This document shows, one piece after another, positions 39,923 to 51,704 of a DNA stretch of 53,479 bases. Source of the stretch: Xanthomonas arboricola (lineage in GTDB: Bacteria > Pseudomonadota > Gammaproteobacteria > Xanthomonadales > Xanthomonadaceae); NCBI RefSeq assembly GCF_003353015.1, contig NZ_QREM01000010.1:52102-105580 (forward strand). Reading direction: 5' to 3'. The notes beneath the pieces were generated by a model, which saw only the letters and a program-made list of their open reading frames with translations, was not told the origin of the DNA and did no database searches. Position numbers and translations under genes: made by a program. Numbering within the stretch: position 1 is the first letter of the stretch; each line of letters starts with the position of its first letter.

Positions 39923-41287
39923 CTACTTCTTGCTCGGGCGTTCCCAGCCTTCGACCACGGTCTGGCGCGCACGCGTGACGCTGAGCTGGCCGGCCGGCGC
40001 ATCGCGGGTGATCACCGAGCCGGCGCCAATCGTGGCCATGGCGCCGATCTCGATCGGTGCCACCAGTGCGCTGTTGGAGCCGACGAAGGCGCCGTCGCCG
40101 ATGCTGGTCTGCGACTTGTTCACTCCATCGTAGTTGCAGGTGATGGTGCCGGCGCCGATGTTGACCTTGCTGCCGATCACCGCATCGCCCAGGTAGGTCA
40201 GGTGGTTGGCCTTGCTGCCCACGCCCATCGTGACCTTCTTGGTCTCGACGAAGTTGCCGATATGCACGCCATCGGCCAGCACGGTGCCAGGACGCAGCCG
40301 CGCGAACGGGCCGATCTGCACCGCGCCTTCGGTCACCACGCCTTCCAGGTCGCAATGCGCGCGGACCTGCGTGCCGGCGCCCAGCCTCACATCGCGCAAG
40401 CGCACGAAAGGACCGATCACCACGCCATCGCCCAGTATCACATTGCCCTCCAGGACCACATCGATGTCCAGCTGCACGTCGCTGCCTACCGTCACCGAGC
40501 CGCGCTGCTCCACGCGCGCCGGGTCGGCCATGCGCACGCCCTGCAGGCAGAGCGCACGCGCCGCACGCAGCTGCCAGGCGCGCTCCAGCTGCGCCAGCTG
40601 CCAGGGGTCGTTGGCGCCTTCCACGTCCTGCGCATCGGCCACATGCACCATGTCGGCCGGAGTGAAATCGGCAGCGGCGCTGGCGAACACGTCGGTGAGA
40701 TAGAACTCGCCCTGTGCATTCTCGTTGGACAGACCGGCGAGCCAACGGCGCAGCGCCGTGGACTCGGCCGTGAGGATGCCGGTGTTGATGGTGCGGATGC
40801 GGCGCTGCTCGTCGTTGGCGTCCTTCTGCTCGACGATCGCGGCGACCTTGCCTTCGGCATCGCGCAGGATGCGGCCGTAGCCGGTGGGATTGGGCACATC
40901 GGCCACCAGCACCGCCATGCGCCCGGGTGCGTGCAGCAGCTGCAGCAGGTCCTGGCACTGGATCAGCGGCACATCGCCGTACAGCACCAGCACCGTGGCC
41001 GCATCCGGAATCGCATCCATCGCCTGTTGCACCGCATGCCCGGTGCCCAGTTGCTGGCGTTGCTCGGCCCAGAGCAGGTCGCCCTGCGCGGCGAACGCCG
41101 CCTGCACCTGCTCGCCGCCATGCCCGTGCACCACATGGATCGCTGCCGGCTGCAGCTGCCGCGCGGTGGCGATCACATGTGCCAGCATCGGCTGGCCCGC
41201 CAGTGGCTGCAGCACCTTGGGCAGGGACGAGCGCATGCGCTTGCCCTCGCCCGCGGCCAGGATCACGACGTGCAAGGGCAGGGTCAT
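39923..41287 (-). CDS. glmU: Bifunctional UDP-N-acetylglucosamine pyrophosphorylase / glucosamine-1-phosphate N-acetyltransferase
   Basis: This 454-residue enzyme makes UDP-GlcNAc for wall and LPS. The N-terminal uridyltransferase begins [12 protein letters not shown] with LPKVL, and the C-terminal left-handed beta-helix of hexapeptide repeats carries the acetyltransferase site ([20 protein letters not shown]). Length fits the usual 450-460. Start at 41287 gives the standard N-terminus. In many gammaproteobacteria glmU and glmS follow atpC directly; here they are separated from it and from each other by other genes. Confidence 0.97.
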   Translation of the reverse strand: MTLPLHVVILAAGEGKRMRSSLPKVLQPLAGQPMLAHVIATARQLQPAAIHVVHGHGGEQVQAAFAAQGDLLWAEQRQQLGTGHAVQQAMDAIPDAATVLVLYGDVPLIQCQDLLQLLHAPGRMAVLVADVPNPTGYGRILRDAEGKVAAIVEQKDANDEQRRIRTINTGILTAESTALRRWLAGLSNENAQGEFYLTDVFASAAADFTPADMVHVADAQDVEGANDPWQLAQLERAWQLRAARALCLQGVRMADPARVEQRGSVTVGSDVQLDIDVVLEGNVILGDGVVIGPFVRLRDVRLGAGTQVRAHCDLEGVVTEGAVQIGPFARLRPGTVLADGVHIGNFVETKKVTMGVGSKANHLTYLGDAVIGSKVNIGAGTITCNYDGVNKSQTSIGDGAFVGSNSALVAPIEIGAMATIGAGSVITRDAPAGQLSVTRARQTVVEGWERPSKK

Positions 41288-41432
41288 CGAAGGGTTCCGG
41301 AACGTGGGAGAACCAAATTCTAGTCGCTGTCCCGGCGCTGCGTCGTGACCTGCCTGCAGCACACGCGCGGATTACACTTTTCGAGCGCCGCTGCCGTTAG
41401 CATGGGCGCCCTTCCACGATGGCCCGGCCTGC

Positions 41433-41816
41433 ATGAGTCTGTTCCGCCAAGGCAGCCAATTCATGCTCATTGGCGCGCTGCAGCTGGCGGTGGATTGCGG
41501 CATCTTCATCGCCGCCACCGCGGCCGGCATGCCGGCGATACCTGCCAACCTGCTGGGACGGATCAGTGGCGCCGTGCTGGGCTTCTGGCTCAACGGCCGC
41601 TACACCTTCGCCCAGGAAGGCGATGCACGCCTGGGCTGGTCGCGCTTCCGCCGCTTTGCGCTGATGTGGCTGGCACTGACCCTCATCAGCACCTGGCTGT
41701 TGTCGGCAACGGTGGACCTGGTCGGCCTGCGTCAGGCCTGGCTGGCCAAACCGCTGGTGGAAGGCGGCCTGGCGATCGTGTCGTTTTTCCTGGGCCGGCA
41801 CGTCGTGTATCGCTAG
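41433..41816 (+). CDS. GtrA family membrane protein
   Basis: This 127-residue protein has four predicted membrane helices (about 9-30, 36-54, 77-95 and 105-122) and the GtrA core including FWLNGRYTF and the ending FFLGRHVVYR. GtrA proteins flip lipid-linked sugars, such as undecaprenyl-phosphate glucose, across the inner membrane. No partner glycosyltransferase lies beside it. It is divergent from glmU. Confidence 0.87.
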   Translation: MSLFRQGSQFMLIGALQLAVDCGIFIAATAAGMPAIPANLLGRISGAVLGFWLNGRYTFAQEGDARLGWSRFRRFALMWLALTLISTWLLSATVDLVGLRQAWLAKPLVEGGLAIVSFFLGRHVVYR

Positions 41817-41989
41817 CGAGCACAGTGACGCCGGCGCAATGATCGAAGGCGCTGCTGCTGTCGGCTGAAGAAAACGCGATCTATGCCGCCACCATGTGCA
41901 GATCAGCCAATGCATCGCTGATCGCTTGCTCGGTAAGGCCTCCCCTTCCTGGAGCGACAGTCGGTGCTGAAGTGCGGGTGGTGCGGGGC

Positions 41990-42559
41990 TCAGCGGCAGA
42001 AATCGCCCAGGCTGCGCACCAGTGCGGCGCGATGCAGCGCATCCAGCTGCCACTGCGCCGCGTAGCGGGCGGCGGCACGCGCGGTAGTGGCCGGGCATTG
42101 CGACGCTGCACGTGCCGGCGCGACATCGGCCAGCGCGTCCAGCAATTCGCCCTGCAGCTGATCCAGACGCGTGCGCAGGCTCGCCAGATCCGGACGCGCC
42201 GTGTCCGGCGCGCGCCCACGTTCGTGCCAGTGGTTCAGCAGTGCGTACTGCACGGCCTTGTTGGCCTCGATCTGCGCAGCGAAGAAGCGCGCCGCATCGT
42301 CGGCATCCAGCCCGTGCGCAGGCGCCTGCTCACGCACGCGCTGCAGCACCGCCGCCTCGCGGGTCTGGTCCAGCACCGGCTTGCCGCTGTCCCACTTGCT
42401 CAGCGCCACCGCATCGCCAATGGCGTTGCGCTGCACGATGCGATCCAGCAGCGGATCCAGCGGCGGCTGGCTGCGTGCCGGCAGCGCACATCCCAGCAGC
42501 GCCACGGCCAGCAGGCCGCTGAGCGCATAACCACGCAAACCATCGATCGTGCGGGTCAT
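41990..42559 (-). CDS. Secreted chorismate mutase (AroQ-gamma type)
   Basis: This 189-residue enzyme has a signal peptide (about 1-31, ending ALPARSQ), so it works in the periplasm or outside. The AroQ helical core shows the expected Arg (LLDRIVQRN), Lys (DAVALSKW, and the IEANKAVQYAL segment) and Glu/Gln positions of the fold. It converts chorismate to prephenate. Exported forms occur in plant- and animal-associated bacteria, including Xanthomonas, and have been discussed as modulators of host salicylate synthesis. It stands alone, convergent with the GtrA gene. Confidence 0.85.
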   Translation of the reverse strand: MTRTIDGLRGYALSGLLAVALLGCALPARSQPPLDPLLDRIVQRNAIGDAVALSKWDSGKPVLDQTREAAVLQRVREQAPAHGLDADDAARFFAAQIEANKAVQYALLNHWHERGRAPDTARPDLASLRTRLDQLQGELLDALADVAPARAASQCPATTARAAARYAAQWQLDALHRAALVRSLGDFCR

Positions 42560-42686
42560 CGGTGTTCCTCGACGTACGGAAGTGAGATGCGACGCCACCG
42601 GCTGCCAGCGGCATGGCGCAAGCCATGCAGTGTGCCTGCCGGTCGCGAGCCTGCAAGCCGCCCCACGCATGCGCAGCGCCAGAAAC

Positions 42687-42716
42687 GAAAACGCCGACAC
42701 GAGGGTCGGCGTTTTC
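42687..42716 (-). terminator. Terminator of the atp operon
   Basis: GAAAACGCCGAC (42687-42698) and GTCGGCGTTTTC (42705-42716) form a perfect 12-bp stem with a 6-nt loop, 70 nt past the atpC stop. The TTTTC on the minus strand fits a rho-independent terminator; it may also work on the other strand. Confidence 0.88.
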
Positions 42717-42785
42717 ATTCCACTGCCGGGTGCGGCGCTGCAGCGGGTATCGCGTTTGCGAGCAGACGGGTGCAAGCCCGCCTGC

Positions 42786-43208
42786 TTAGTGCTTGAGGGT
42801 GCGACGCAGGCGTTCCAGTGCCTGCAGCTGCACGGTGGCCTCGGCCAGCCGACGCTGCGCGTCGGCCACGTCCACGGTGTCGCCACGGTTGGCCAGCAGA
42901 CGCTCGGCCTCTTCCTTGACCTTGCGCACGGCAGCTTCGTCGATGTCCTGCGCGCGCACCGCGGTGTCGACCAGCACGGTCACCACCTGCGGCTGCACTT
43001 CCAGGATGCCGCCGGAAATGGCGAAGTCCAGCTGTTCGCCGCTGGCGGTGGTGACCACCACCTTGCCCGGCTTCAGGCGCGTGATCAGCGGTGCGTGCTT
43101 GGGCGCGATGCCCAGCTCACCCAGCTCGCCGGTGGCCACGACCAGCGTCGCCTCGCCGTGGAAGATTTCCTTCTCGGCGCTGACGATGTCGCAACGGATA
43201 GTGCTCAT
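42786..43208 (-). CDS. atpC: ATP synthase F1 epsilon subunit
   Basis: This 140-residue subunit sits on the central stalk and regulates ATP hydrolysis. It begins with [15 protein letters not shown] and has the typical beta-sandwich followed by two C-terminal helices. Last gene of the operon; separated from atpD by a 143-nt spacer filled by a palindromic repeat. Confidence 0.96.
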   Translation of the reverse strand: MSTIRCDIVSAEKEIFHGEATLVVATGELGELGIAPKHAPLITRLKPGKVVVTTASGEQLDFAISGGILEVQPQVVTVLVDTAVRAQDIDEAAVRKVKEEAERLLANRGDTVDVADAQRRLAEATVQLQALERLRRTLKH

Positions 43209-43227
43209 GGTGCCTCACGTTGTGAGG

Positions 43228-43348
43228 CGGGAATTGGGGATTGGGGATTCGGGATTGGCAACCGCAGCTTTCACTGTGGCCACTCACCTCGTCTCCGCAC
43301 CCCGCTCACCGCCGTACCAAATCCCGAATCCCGAATGCCAAATCCCGG
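43228..43348. repeat. Palindromic intergenic repeat, copy 2 (atpC-atpD spacer)
   Basis: The left part reads CGGGAATTGGGGATTGGGG followed by ATTCGGGATT; the right part AATCCCGAATCCCGAATGCC then AAATCCCGG. The ends are complementary, so the transcribed spacer can fold into a long hairpin. Confidence 0.82.
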
Positions 43349-43351
43349 CTG

Positions 43352-44896
<1,545 letters not shown>

Positions 44897-44902
44897 CTGC
44901 TC

Positions 44903-45766
44903 TTACACAGCGGCCGCGCCGCTGACGATTTCCGAAATTTCCTGGGTGATCGCCGCCTGGCGCGCCTTGTTGTAGACCAGTTGCAAGGTGCCGATCATCT
45001 TGTTGGCGTTGTCGCTGGCGGCCTTCATCGCCACCATGCGCGCGGCGTGTTCGGAGGCCACGTTTTCCAGCACGGCCTGGTACACCAGCGACTCGATGTA
45101 ACGCGTCATCACGTGCTCCAGCACGGTCGCGGCATCGGGTTCGTACAGGTAATCCCAATCGTGATGGGCCACCTTGTGCTCGGCGGCCGGCAGCGGCAGC
45201 AGCTGATCGAAGCTGGCCTTCTGCGTCATCGTGTTCACGAAGCGGTTGTAGACCAGGTACACGCGGTCCACCCGGCCTTCGATGAAGGCATCGATCATCA
45301 CCTTGATCACGCCGATCAGCTGCTCGACCTGCGGGCTGTCGCCCAGGTGGGTCACGCTGCCGACCATGTTGACCTTGACGCGACGGAAGAAGGCGGACGC
45401 CTTCTGGCCGATGGTCACCACGTCGATCTCGGCGCCCTGCTCCTGCCACGGGCGTACGTCGCCCAGCATCTTGCGGAACAGGTTGTTGTTCAGACCGCCG
45501 GCCAGGCCGCGGTCGGAAGAGATCACGATGTAACCGACCCGCTTGACCTGCTCGCGTTCGACCAGGAACGGATGCTGGTAGTCGGTGCTGGCCTGCGCCA
45601 GATGCCCGATCACCTGCTTCATCGCCTGCGCGTACGGACGCGAGGTCTTCATGCGGTCCTGCGCCTTGCGGATCTTGGAGGCCGAGACCATTTCGAGCGC
45701 GCGCGTCACCTTGCGGGTGTTCTGCACGCTCTTGATCTTGGTTTTGATTTCGCGTCCGCCTGCCAT
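44903..45766 (-). CDS. atpG: ATP synthase F1 gamma subunit
   Basis: This 287-residue rotor subunit begins [20 protein letters not shown] and ends with the conserved helix containing [17 protein letters not shown]. The ATG at 45766 matches the family start; the upstream in-frame ATG at 45829 would read into the repeat. Confidence 0.97.
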   Translation of the reverse strand: MAGGREIKTKIKSVQNTRKVTRALEMVSASKIRKAQDRMKTSRPYAQAMKQVIGHLAQASTDYQHPFLVEREQVKRVGYIVISSDRGLAGGLNNNLFRKMLGDVRPWQEQGAEIDVVTIGQKASAFFRRVKVNMVGSVTHLGDSPQVEQLIGVIKVMIDAFIEGRVDRVYLVYNRFVNTMTQKASFDQLLPLPAAEHKVAHHDWDYLYEPDAATVLEHVMTRYIESLVYQAVLENVASEHAARMVAMKAASDNANKMIGTLQLVYNKARQAAITQEISEIVSGAAAV

Positions 45767-45790
45767 ACTCGCTCGCTTCGCTCGCTTAGT

Positions 45791-45869
45791 GGGAATGGGG
45801 AATCGTGAGTCGGGAATTGGCGCAGCCAACCCGCTTTGACGATTCCCTATTCTCTATTCCCGATTCCCG
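45791..45869. repeat. Palindromic intergenic repeat, copy 4 (atpG-atpA spacer)
   Basis: GGGAATGGGGAATCGTGAG and TCGGGAATTGG on the left face CGATTCCC, CTATTCCC and CGATTCCCG on the right. A degenerate member of the same repeat family. Confidence 0.75.
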
Positions 45870-45878
45870 CAGCTGGAT

Positions 45879-47426
45879 TTACCAGCTGCCCGTGGTCTTG
45901 AACTCTTCGATGCCCTTCTTGAAGGCAGCTTCGATGTCGTTGTCCCAGCCGCCGGTGCTGTTGATCTTGGAGATCAGCTCACCCTGGGTGTTGGCGAAGT
46001 GCGCGTGCAGGCCTTCTTCGAACGCCAGCAGCTTGTTGACCGGCACTTCGTCGAGGTAACCCTCGTTGACGGCGTAGATCGACAGCGCCTGGTTGGCGAT
46101 GGACATCGGCGCGTACTGCTTCTGCTTCATCAGCTCGGTGACGCGCTGACCGCGCTCGAGCTGCTTGCGGGTGGCTTCGTCCAGGTCCGAGGCGAACTGC
46201 GCGAACGCCGCCAGCTCGCGGTACTGCGCCAGCGAGATACGGATGCCGCCGGACAGCTTCTTGATGATCTTGGTCTGGGCCGCACCACCGACGCGCGACA
46301 CCGAGATGCCGGCGTTCACGGCCGGGCGAATGCCGGCGTTGAACAGGTCGGTTTCCAGGAAGATCTGGCCGTCGGTGATCGAGATCACGTTGGTCGGCAC
46401 GAACGCGGACACGTCGCCGGCCTGCGTTTCGATGATCGGCAGCGCGGTCAGCGAACCGGTCTTGCCGGTCACCGCACCGTTGGTGAACTTCTCCACGTAC
46501 TCCTCGGACACGCGCGCAGCGCGTTCGAGCAGGCGGGAGTGCAGGTAGAACACGTCGCCCGGATAGGCTTCGCGACCCGGCGGGCGCTTGAGCAGCAGCG
46601 AGATCTGGCGGTAGGCCACGGCCTGCTTGGACAGGTCGTCGTACACGATCAGCGCGTCTTCGCCGCGGTCCATGAAGTATTCGCCCATGGTGCAGCCGGC
46701 ATACGGGCTGATGTACTGCATCGCGGCCGATTCGGACGCAGTCGCAGCCACCACCACGGTGTGCGCCAGCGCGCCGTTCTCTTCGAGCTTGCGCACGATG
46801 TTGGCAACGGTCGAGGCCTTCTGGCCGATCGCCACGTACACGCACTTGATGCCGGTGCCCTTCTGGTTGATCACCGCATCGATCGCCAGCGCGGTCTTGC
46901 CGGTCTGGCGGTCGCCGATGACCAGCTCGCGCTGGCCGCGGCCGATCGGGATCATCGCATCGACCGACTTGTAACCGGTCTGCACCGGCTGGTCGACCGA
47001 CTTGCGCCAGATCACGCCGGGCGCCACACGCTCCACCGGTGCGGTCTGGGTGGCGCCCAGCGGGCCCTTGCCATCGATCGGCTCGCCCAGCGCGTTGACC
47101 ACGCGACCGAGCAGCTCCGGACCGACCGGCACTTCCAGGATGCGGCCGGTGGTCTTGGCCACGTCGCCTTCGCGCAGGTTCTCGTAATCGCCCAGCACCA
47201 CGGCGCCGACCGAATCGCGCTCCAGGTTCAGCGCCAGGGCGAAGGTGTTGTTCGGCAGTTCGATCATTTCGCCCTGCATCACGTCGGCCAGGCCGAAGAT
47301 GCGCACGATGCCGTCGGACACGCTGGTCACGGAGCCTTCGTTGCGCGACTCTGCGGACAGCTTGACCGCCTCGATGCGGGTCTTGATCAGGTCGCTGATT
47401 TCGGAGGGGTTGAGCGTGGTTGCCAT
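45879..47426 (-). CDS. atpA: ATP synthase F1 alpha subunit
   Basis: This 515-residue non-catalytic nucleotide-binding subunit has the P-loop GDRQTGKT (around residue 170), the start [13 protein letters not shown] and the signature [13 protein letters not shown]. Full length. Confidence 0.98.
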   Translation of the reverse strand: MATTLNPSEISDLIKTRIEAVKLSAESRNEGSVTSVSDGIVRIFGLADVMQGEMIELPNNTFALALNLERDSVGAVVLGDYENLREGDVAKTTGRILEVPVGPELLGRVVNALGEPIDGKGPLGATQTAPVERVAPGVIWRKSVDQPVQTGYKSVDAMIPIGRGQRELVIGDRQTGKTALAIDAVINQKGTGIKCVYVAIGQKASTVANIVRKLEENGALAHTVVVAATASESAAMQYISPYAGCTMGEYFMDRGEDALIVYDDLSKQAVAYRQISLLLKRPPGREAYPGDVFYLHSRLLERAARVSEEYVEKFTNGAVTGKTGSLTALPIIETQAGDVSAFVPTNVISITDGQIFLETDLFNAGIRPAVNAGISVSRVGGAAQTKIIKKLSGGIRISLAQYRELAAFAQFASDLDEATRKQLERGQRVTELMKQKQYAPMSIANQALSIYAVNEGYLDEVPVNKLLAFEEGLHAHFANTQGELISKINSTGGWDNDIEAAFKKGIEEFKTTGSW

Positions 47427-47473
47427 CGTTCAGTCCTAGGTGCCGGCCGCGAGGGCCATGCGTTTATGTGAAT

Positions 47474-48001
47474 TCAGTGGGCGAGCGAGCTTTGCAGACG
47501 CGCAAGCTTGCCCTTCAGCGAGCCGTCGATGACCACGTCGCCGGTGTCGATCACCGCGCCGCCGATCAACGAGGCGTCCACCGCGGTGGTGATGTCCACC
47601 TCGCGGCCGAAACGCTTCTTCAGCGCAGCAGCGATCGTGTCCAGTTCCGCCTGGCTCATTGCAGCCGCCGAGGTCACCGTCGCCTTGACGACATGTTCGG
47701 CCTCGGCCCGCAGTTGTTCGTACAGTCCCGCCACTTCCGGCAGCAGCGACAGCCGCTGCGCGTCGGCCAGCAGGCCGAGGAAACGCAGATAGTCTTCGCT
47801 CGCCTGCGGCGGTGCCAGCAACGTCACTGCCTGATCCTGGCGCAGGGCCGGGTTCAGCAGCAGCGCGGCCACGCGCGGGTCGCCGGCCACCTGCGCCGAA
47901 AACGCCAGCGCATCGGACCAGGGCGCGAAGTTGCCGCCCTCACGCGCGATCGCAAACGCGGCGCGGCCGTACGGACGGGCGAGTGTGAGGGCCTGACTCA
48001 T
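47474..48001 (-). CDS. atpH: ATP synthase F1 delta subunit
   Basis: This 175-residue peripheral-stalk subunit has the family pattern: N-terminal [16 protein letters not shown] and the C-terminal [20 protein letters not shown]. It lies 47 nt before atpA and 3 nt after atpF. Confidence 0.97.
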   Translation of the reverse strand: MSQALTLARPYGRAAFAIAREGGNFAPWSDALAFSAQVAGDPRVAALLLNPALRQDQAVTLLAPPQASEDYLRFLGLLADAQRLSLLPEVAGLYEQLRAEAEHVVKATVTSAAAMSQAELDTIAAALKKRFGREVDITTAVDASLIGGAVIDTGDVVIDGSLKGKLARLQSSLAH

Positions 48002-48004
48002 CGA

Positions 48005-48475
48005 TTAAATCTCCGCCGCCAGCTCGTCGAGCAGCGCCTTGTGGGCGTTGGCATCGATTTCGCGCTTGAGCAGCTTCTCGGCACCGCTGACGGCCAGCAC
48101 GGACACCTGCTTGCGCAGTTCCTCGCGGGCACGCGTGGCGGACGCGTCGATCTCGGTCTGCGCCAGATCCTTCTGACGGTTGGCTTCGGCAATTGCCTCG
48201 TGCTTGGCCGCTTCGATGATCTGGTTGGCGCGCGCGTGGGCCTGATCGATGATCTCGTTGGCCTTGGTGCGTGCGTCCTTCAGTGCTTCGTTGACCTTTT
48301 CCTGCGCCTGCGCCAGATCCTTCTGGCTGCGATCGGCCGCGGCCAGGCCTTCAGCGATCTTTTGCTGACGTTCTTCGATCGCCTGCAGCAGCGGCGGCCA
48401 GATCTTGGTCGCCACGATCCAGATCAGACCGGCGAAGGCCAGCGCCTGGGCAAAGATGGTAAGGGTGATATCCAT
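48005..48475 (-). CDS. atpF: ATP synthase F0 subunit b
   Basis: This 156-residue peripheral-stalk subunit has one N-terminal membrane helix (about 5-25), then a long charged coiled coil that forms the stator. The stop lies 3 nt before the atpH start. Confidence 0.96.
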   Translation of the reverse strand: MDITLTIFAQALAFAGLIWIVATKIWPPLLQAIEERQQKIAEGLAAADRSQKDLAQAQEKVNEALKDARTKANEIIDQAHARANQIIEAAKHEAIAEANRQKDLAQTEIDASATRAREELRKQVSVLAVSGAEKLLKREIDANAHKALLDELAAEI

Positions 48476-48588
48476 GGGTCGCTCAATCGCTGTTTAGGGG
48501 TGAAAGCGCCACCGCAGGGCGACGCTTTCCGACCTTCATCCGCAGGGGCAACCGCACGCGGTTGCCTCTACATCCTGCTACCGCTGGA

Positions 48589-48963
<375 letters not shown>

Positions 48964-49764
48964 TCAGTGACTGTCTTCGGCAAGGCTCAGATACACGATC
49001 GAGAGCATCATGAAGATGAAGGCCTGCAGCGGAATCACCAACAGGTGGAACAGCATCCAGCCGAGGCCGAATACGCCGCCAGCGACCATGCCGGCGATGC
49101 CCGCACCGCCCAGCACCCAGATCAGCAGGAAGACGATCTCGCCGCCGAACATGTTGCCGAACAGTCGCATCGCCAGCGAAATCGGCTTGCTCAGCCACTC
49201 GACGATGTTCAAGAGCAGGTTGAACGGCATCATCCACTTGCCGAACGGCGCCGTGAGGAATTCCTTGGTCATGCCGCCCACGCCCTTGGAGCGCAGCGAG
49301 AACACGATCATCAGGAAGAACACGCTGATCGACATGCCCAGGGTGGCATTGACGTCGGCGGTCGGCACCGGCTTCCAGGCGTGGATACCGGCCCAGCCCA
49401 GCGGGATGGCGATGAAATCGGCCGGGATCATCTTGATGAGGTTCATCAACAGGATCCAGAAGAAGATGGTGATCGCGATCGGCGTCACCAGCTTGCTGCT
49501 GCCGTGATAGGTGTCCTTGGCCTGGCGGTCGACGAACTCCAGGCAGATCTCGACGAACGCCTGCCACTTGCCCGGCACGCCGGCGGTGGCATTGCGGGTC
49601 GCCGTCCAGAACGCCAGGACCATGACCAGGCCCATCAACACCGCCATGACCAGGGTGTCGACGTGGATGGTCCAAAACGTGCCGCCACCCTCGCGAACCG
49701 GATAGATCAGGTTCTGCAAGTGATGCTGGATATAGGAGGTAGGTGTTGCTGCCTCGCCCGCCAT
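48964..49764 (-). CDS. atpB: ATP synthase F0 subunit a
   Basis: This 266-residue multi-pass membrane subunit forms the proton half-channels. The essential Arg lies in the LAMRLFGNMF segment, followed by the conserved Glu/His-containing last helices. It lies 25 nt after atpI. Confidence 0.97.
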   Translation of the reverse strand: MAGEAATPTSYIQHHLQNLIYPVREGGGTFWTIHVDTLVMAVLMGLVMVLAFWTATRNATAGVPGKWQAFVEICLEFVDRQAKDTYHGSSKLVTPIAITIFFWILLMNLIKMIPADFIAIPLGWAGIHAWKPVPTADVNATLGMSISVFFLMIVFSLRSKGVGGMTKEFLTAPFGKWMMPFNLLLNIVEWLSKPISLAMRLFGNMFGGEIVFLLIWVLGGAGIAGMVAGGVFGLGWMLFHLLVIPLQAFIFMMLSIVYLSLAEDSH

Positions 49765-49789
49765 GTGTCCGGAGCCCTTTAAGTTCGAA

Positions 49790-50155
49790 TCAACGCCTGG
49801 CCAGAGCCAGAACCTGAAAAATCAGCCCGATGGCGATACCCGCCAGCAAGGCCAGAGGAGGCAGCCGCCACAGGCCGAAGCCGAGCGCCAGCGCCACGAA
49901 AACCAACACCCACTTCAACACCATCGCCAGGATCAGCCGGACCATGGCAATGCCGGCTGCCTGGATACCGCCACCTAGCGCGGTACGTGCCGCCACCCAG
50001 CCGCCCAGCACCGTCGCAAACCCGGTCAGTGCCAGACCGGCAGAGTAACGGGGACCGACCAACAGCAACCCCAGACTGGTTATAGCTACGGCGGCAAGCG
50101 GATATACCGCAGCGCGCAGCATCAACCGCCGACCCGCGTCAACGGAGTTCAGCAC
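49790..50155 (-). CDS. atpI: ATP synthase subunit I
   Basis: This 121-residue protein has four membrane helices and is thought to help c-ring assembly. The start was set at the GTG at 50155, since AAGG stands 8 nt upstream and the longer frame has no ribosome site; an ATG at 50224 is in frame but lies upstream of the likely transcript start. First gene of the operon. Confidence 0.85.
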   Translation of the reverse strand: MLNSVDAGRRLMLRAAVYPLAAVAITSLGLLLVGPRYSAGLALTGFATVLGGWVAARTALGGGIQAAGIAMVRLILAMVLKWVLVFVALALGFGLWRLPPLALLAGIAIGLIFQVLALARR

Positions 50156-50214
50156 TACGGTTACCTTACGTGTGAATGAGTGGGAAGCGCAGATGCGCCT
50201 CGTCGAGCCGCGAA

Positions 50215-50244
50215 AGTATAGCAATGGGACAAATTGCGAGACAA
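50215..50244 (-). promoter_or_regulatory. Sigma-70 promoter of the atp operon
   Basis: On the minus strand TTGTCT (50239-50244) and TATACT (50215-50220) are 18 nt apart. Transcription would begin near 50208, giving a leader of about 53 nt. The -10 box is near consensus. Confidence 0.6.
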
Positions 50245-50335
50245 CCGGCAGAGGTCATCCATTGCTTCGTCGCACCACACAGGCGTGTCGCAGCGGGTGG
50301 GAACTTTGCCACAAACGGGCGGTCATAATCGGCGA

Positions 50336-50412
50336 GGCCTGCACATCCTCGTCGAAAGGTTCCGCCGCAGGCCGCGTATGGGAGCCCCGGAGCACCGGGG
50401 CTCCTGCTTTTT
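50336..50412 (+). ncRNA. Candidate small RNA of about 77 nt
   Basis: A CATAAT box at 50324-50329 puts a start near 50336. From there GGCCTGC (50336-50342) can pair with GCAGGCC (50367-50373), leaving a 24-nt loop that contains CATCCTCG. A terminator hairpin follows: GGAGCCCCGG (50381-50390) and CCGGGGCTCC (50395-50404) then TGCTTTTT. No gene upstream on this strand would need that terminator. The -35 region is poor, and there is no supported reading frame. Confidence 0.5.
50381..50412 (+). terminator. Strong rho-independent terminator of the candidate small RNA
   Basis: A perfect 10-bp GC-rich stem with an AGCA loop is followed by five T residues (50408-50412). It lies in a 526-nt region between atpI and the outer-membrane protein gene, with no coding gene before it on the plus strand. 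Confidence 0.85.
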
Positions 50413-50681
50413 ACGCATTTTGTCGCACCCTGCGACCTTCCCATCGGCGGTCCAATCGGCGCAGTCCGCTGCGACACCGGCCGCGTCGCTTCGCAGCCGG
50501 TGCCCGAATCGCGCCGCCTACGACCAAAGTCGAATGCCCTGCAAAGCGGACCGTTTTGTCCGATTGCTATCCCGGCCTTCACGGCCAGGCGACGGCTCCT
50601 TCACTTTTGGACGACGCCGCCTTATCGAAGATGCGCGGCACAGGCTCAACCGCCTGACCATTCCAAGAACCGGAGCTCCCC

Positions 50682-51494
50682 ATGAAACACCTCCTCGCAC
50701 TGGCCATCCCGTGCGTATTGGCTGCCGCCTATGCCGCGCCGGCGCACGCCGAAGATACCGACGACCGCTTCCAGCTCCGTCTCGGTGCGATGAACGTCGA
50801 CAACGACAACACCATCCGTGGCAACACGCTGGTGGCGGGCAACAACGTGTCGGTCAACGAAGACTTCAAGCTCGGCGGCAAGGAGTGGGAGCCGCGCATC
50901 GATGGCGTGTTCCGCATCAGCACCCGCCAGCGCCTGATCTTCGATTACTTCAAGTACGACAAGGATCGCCGCGAGACCCTGACCCAGGATCTGAGCGGCG
51001 GTGGCGTCACCGTGCCGACCGGCAGCTTCATCAAGGGCGAGCTGAAGTACCAGGTCGCCACCCTGGTGTATGACTACTCGGTCGTCGACTCGCCGGAATT
51101 CAGCCTGGGCCTGCAGCTCGGTGCCGAATACGCCAAGGTCGAAGCCAACGCCTATGCCGATCTGGGCAGCGTGTTCAGTGGCGACGTGCTGAACGAGAAG
51201 GCCGACGGCGTTGCGCCGGTGGTCGGTATCCGTTTCACCGCGCGTCCGAGCGAGCATTGGCTGTTCAACGTGCAGGGCCAGTACCTCAACACCAGCTGGG
51301 GCAACTTCGACGATTACGACGGCGACCTGAGCCGCGCCAACGCAATCGCCGAGTACCGCTTCACCAAGAACTTCGGCCTGTTCGCCGGCTACGACTGGTT
51401 CAAGCTCGATGTCGACCAGCGCGGCAGCGACGGCCTGATCGGCCTGAAGCAGGAGTTCAAGGGCCCGGTTGCAGGCGTGACGCTCGCGTTCTGA
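50682..51494 (+). CDS. Outer-membrane beta-barrel protein
   Basis: This 270-residue protein has a clear signal peptide (1-23, ending APAHAE), alternating polar/hydrophobic strands throughout and a C-terminal Phe (VTLAF), the signature of small outer-membrane barrels. Length and layout resemble OmpW/OprF-N-like or opacity-type barrels; no specific family was recognised. It is a single gene, separated from the candidate small RNA by about 270 nt that show nothing clear, and followed by a strong terminator. A pore or adhesion role is family-level only. Confidence 0.85.
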   Translation: MKHLLALAIPCVLAAAYAAPAHAEDTDDRFQLRLGAMNVDNDNTIRGNTLVAGNNVSVNEDFKLGGKEWEPRIDGVFRISTRQRLIFDYFKYDKDRRETLTQDLSGGGVTVPTGSFIKGELKYQVATLVYDYSVVDSPEFSLGLQLGAEYAKVEANAYADLGSVFSGDVLNEKADGVAPVVGIRFTARPSEHWLFNVQGQYLNTSWGNFDDYDGDLSRANAIAEYRFTKNFGLFAGYDWFKLDVDQRGSDGLIGLKQEFKGPVAGVTLAF

Positions 51495-51516
51495 TCTGCA
51501 TGGCAGCCATGTGATT

Positions 51517-51547
51517 GACAACGCCCCGCCCTGTGCGGGGCGTTGTC
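51517..51547 (+). terminator. Terminator of the outer-membrane protein gene
   Basis: GACAACGCCCCGC (51517-51529) and GCGGGGCGTTGTC (51535-51547) form a perfect 13-bp stem with a 5-nt loop, followed by GTTCT. Almost the same stem occurs at 53291. Confidence 0.85.
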
Positions 51548-51704
51548 GTTCTAGCCGCAACAATAGCGCCTGAGCGTACGCGCACGCCCTGCGGCAGCAC
51601 GCGCAGGTGGCTGCAGGCACGCATGCCGGATCGGCGGCATGACCTGCTGCGCACGCCGGTCATGCGAGGTCGCGATGCGTCGTTGAACGCAGCTGCGCGC
51701 CACC

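Noticed and set aside
45999-47471. A 490-codon plus-strand frame opposite atpA
   Set aside because: Antisense shadow of a fully conserved ATP synthase gene; the same holds for the plus-strand frame at 43241-44812 opposite atpD.
50172-50657. A 161-codon plus-strand frame over the atp promoter region
   Set aside because: It runs through the strong terminator at 50381-50412, has no ribosome site and no recognisable product.
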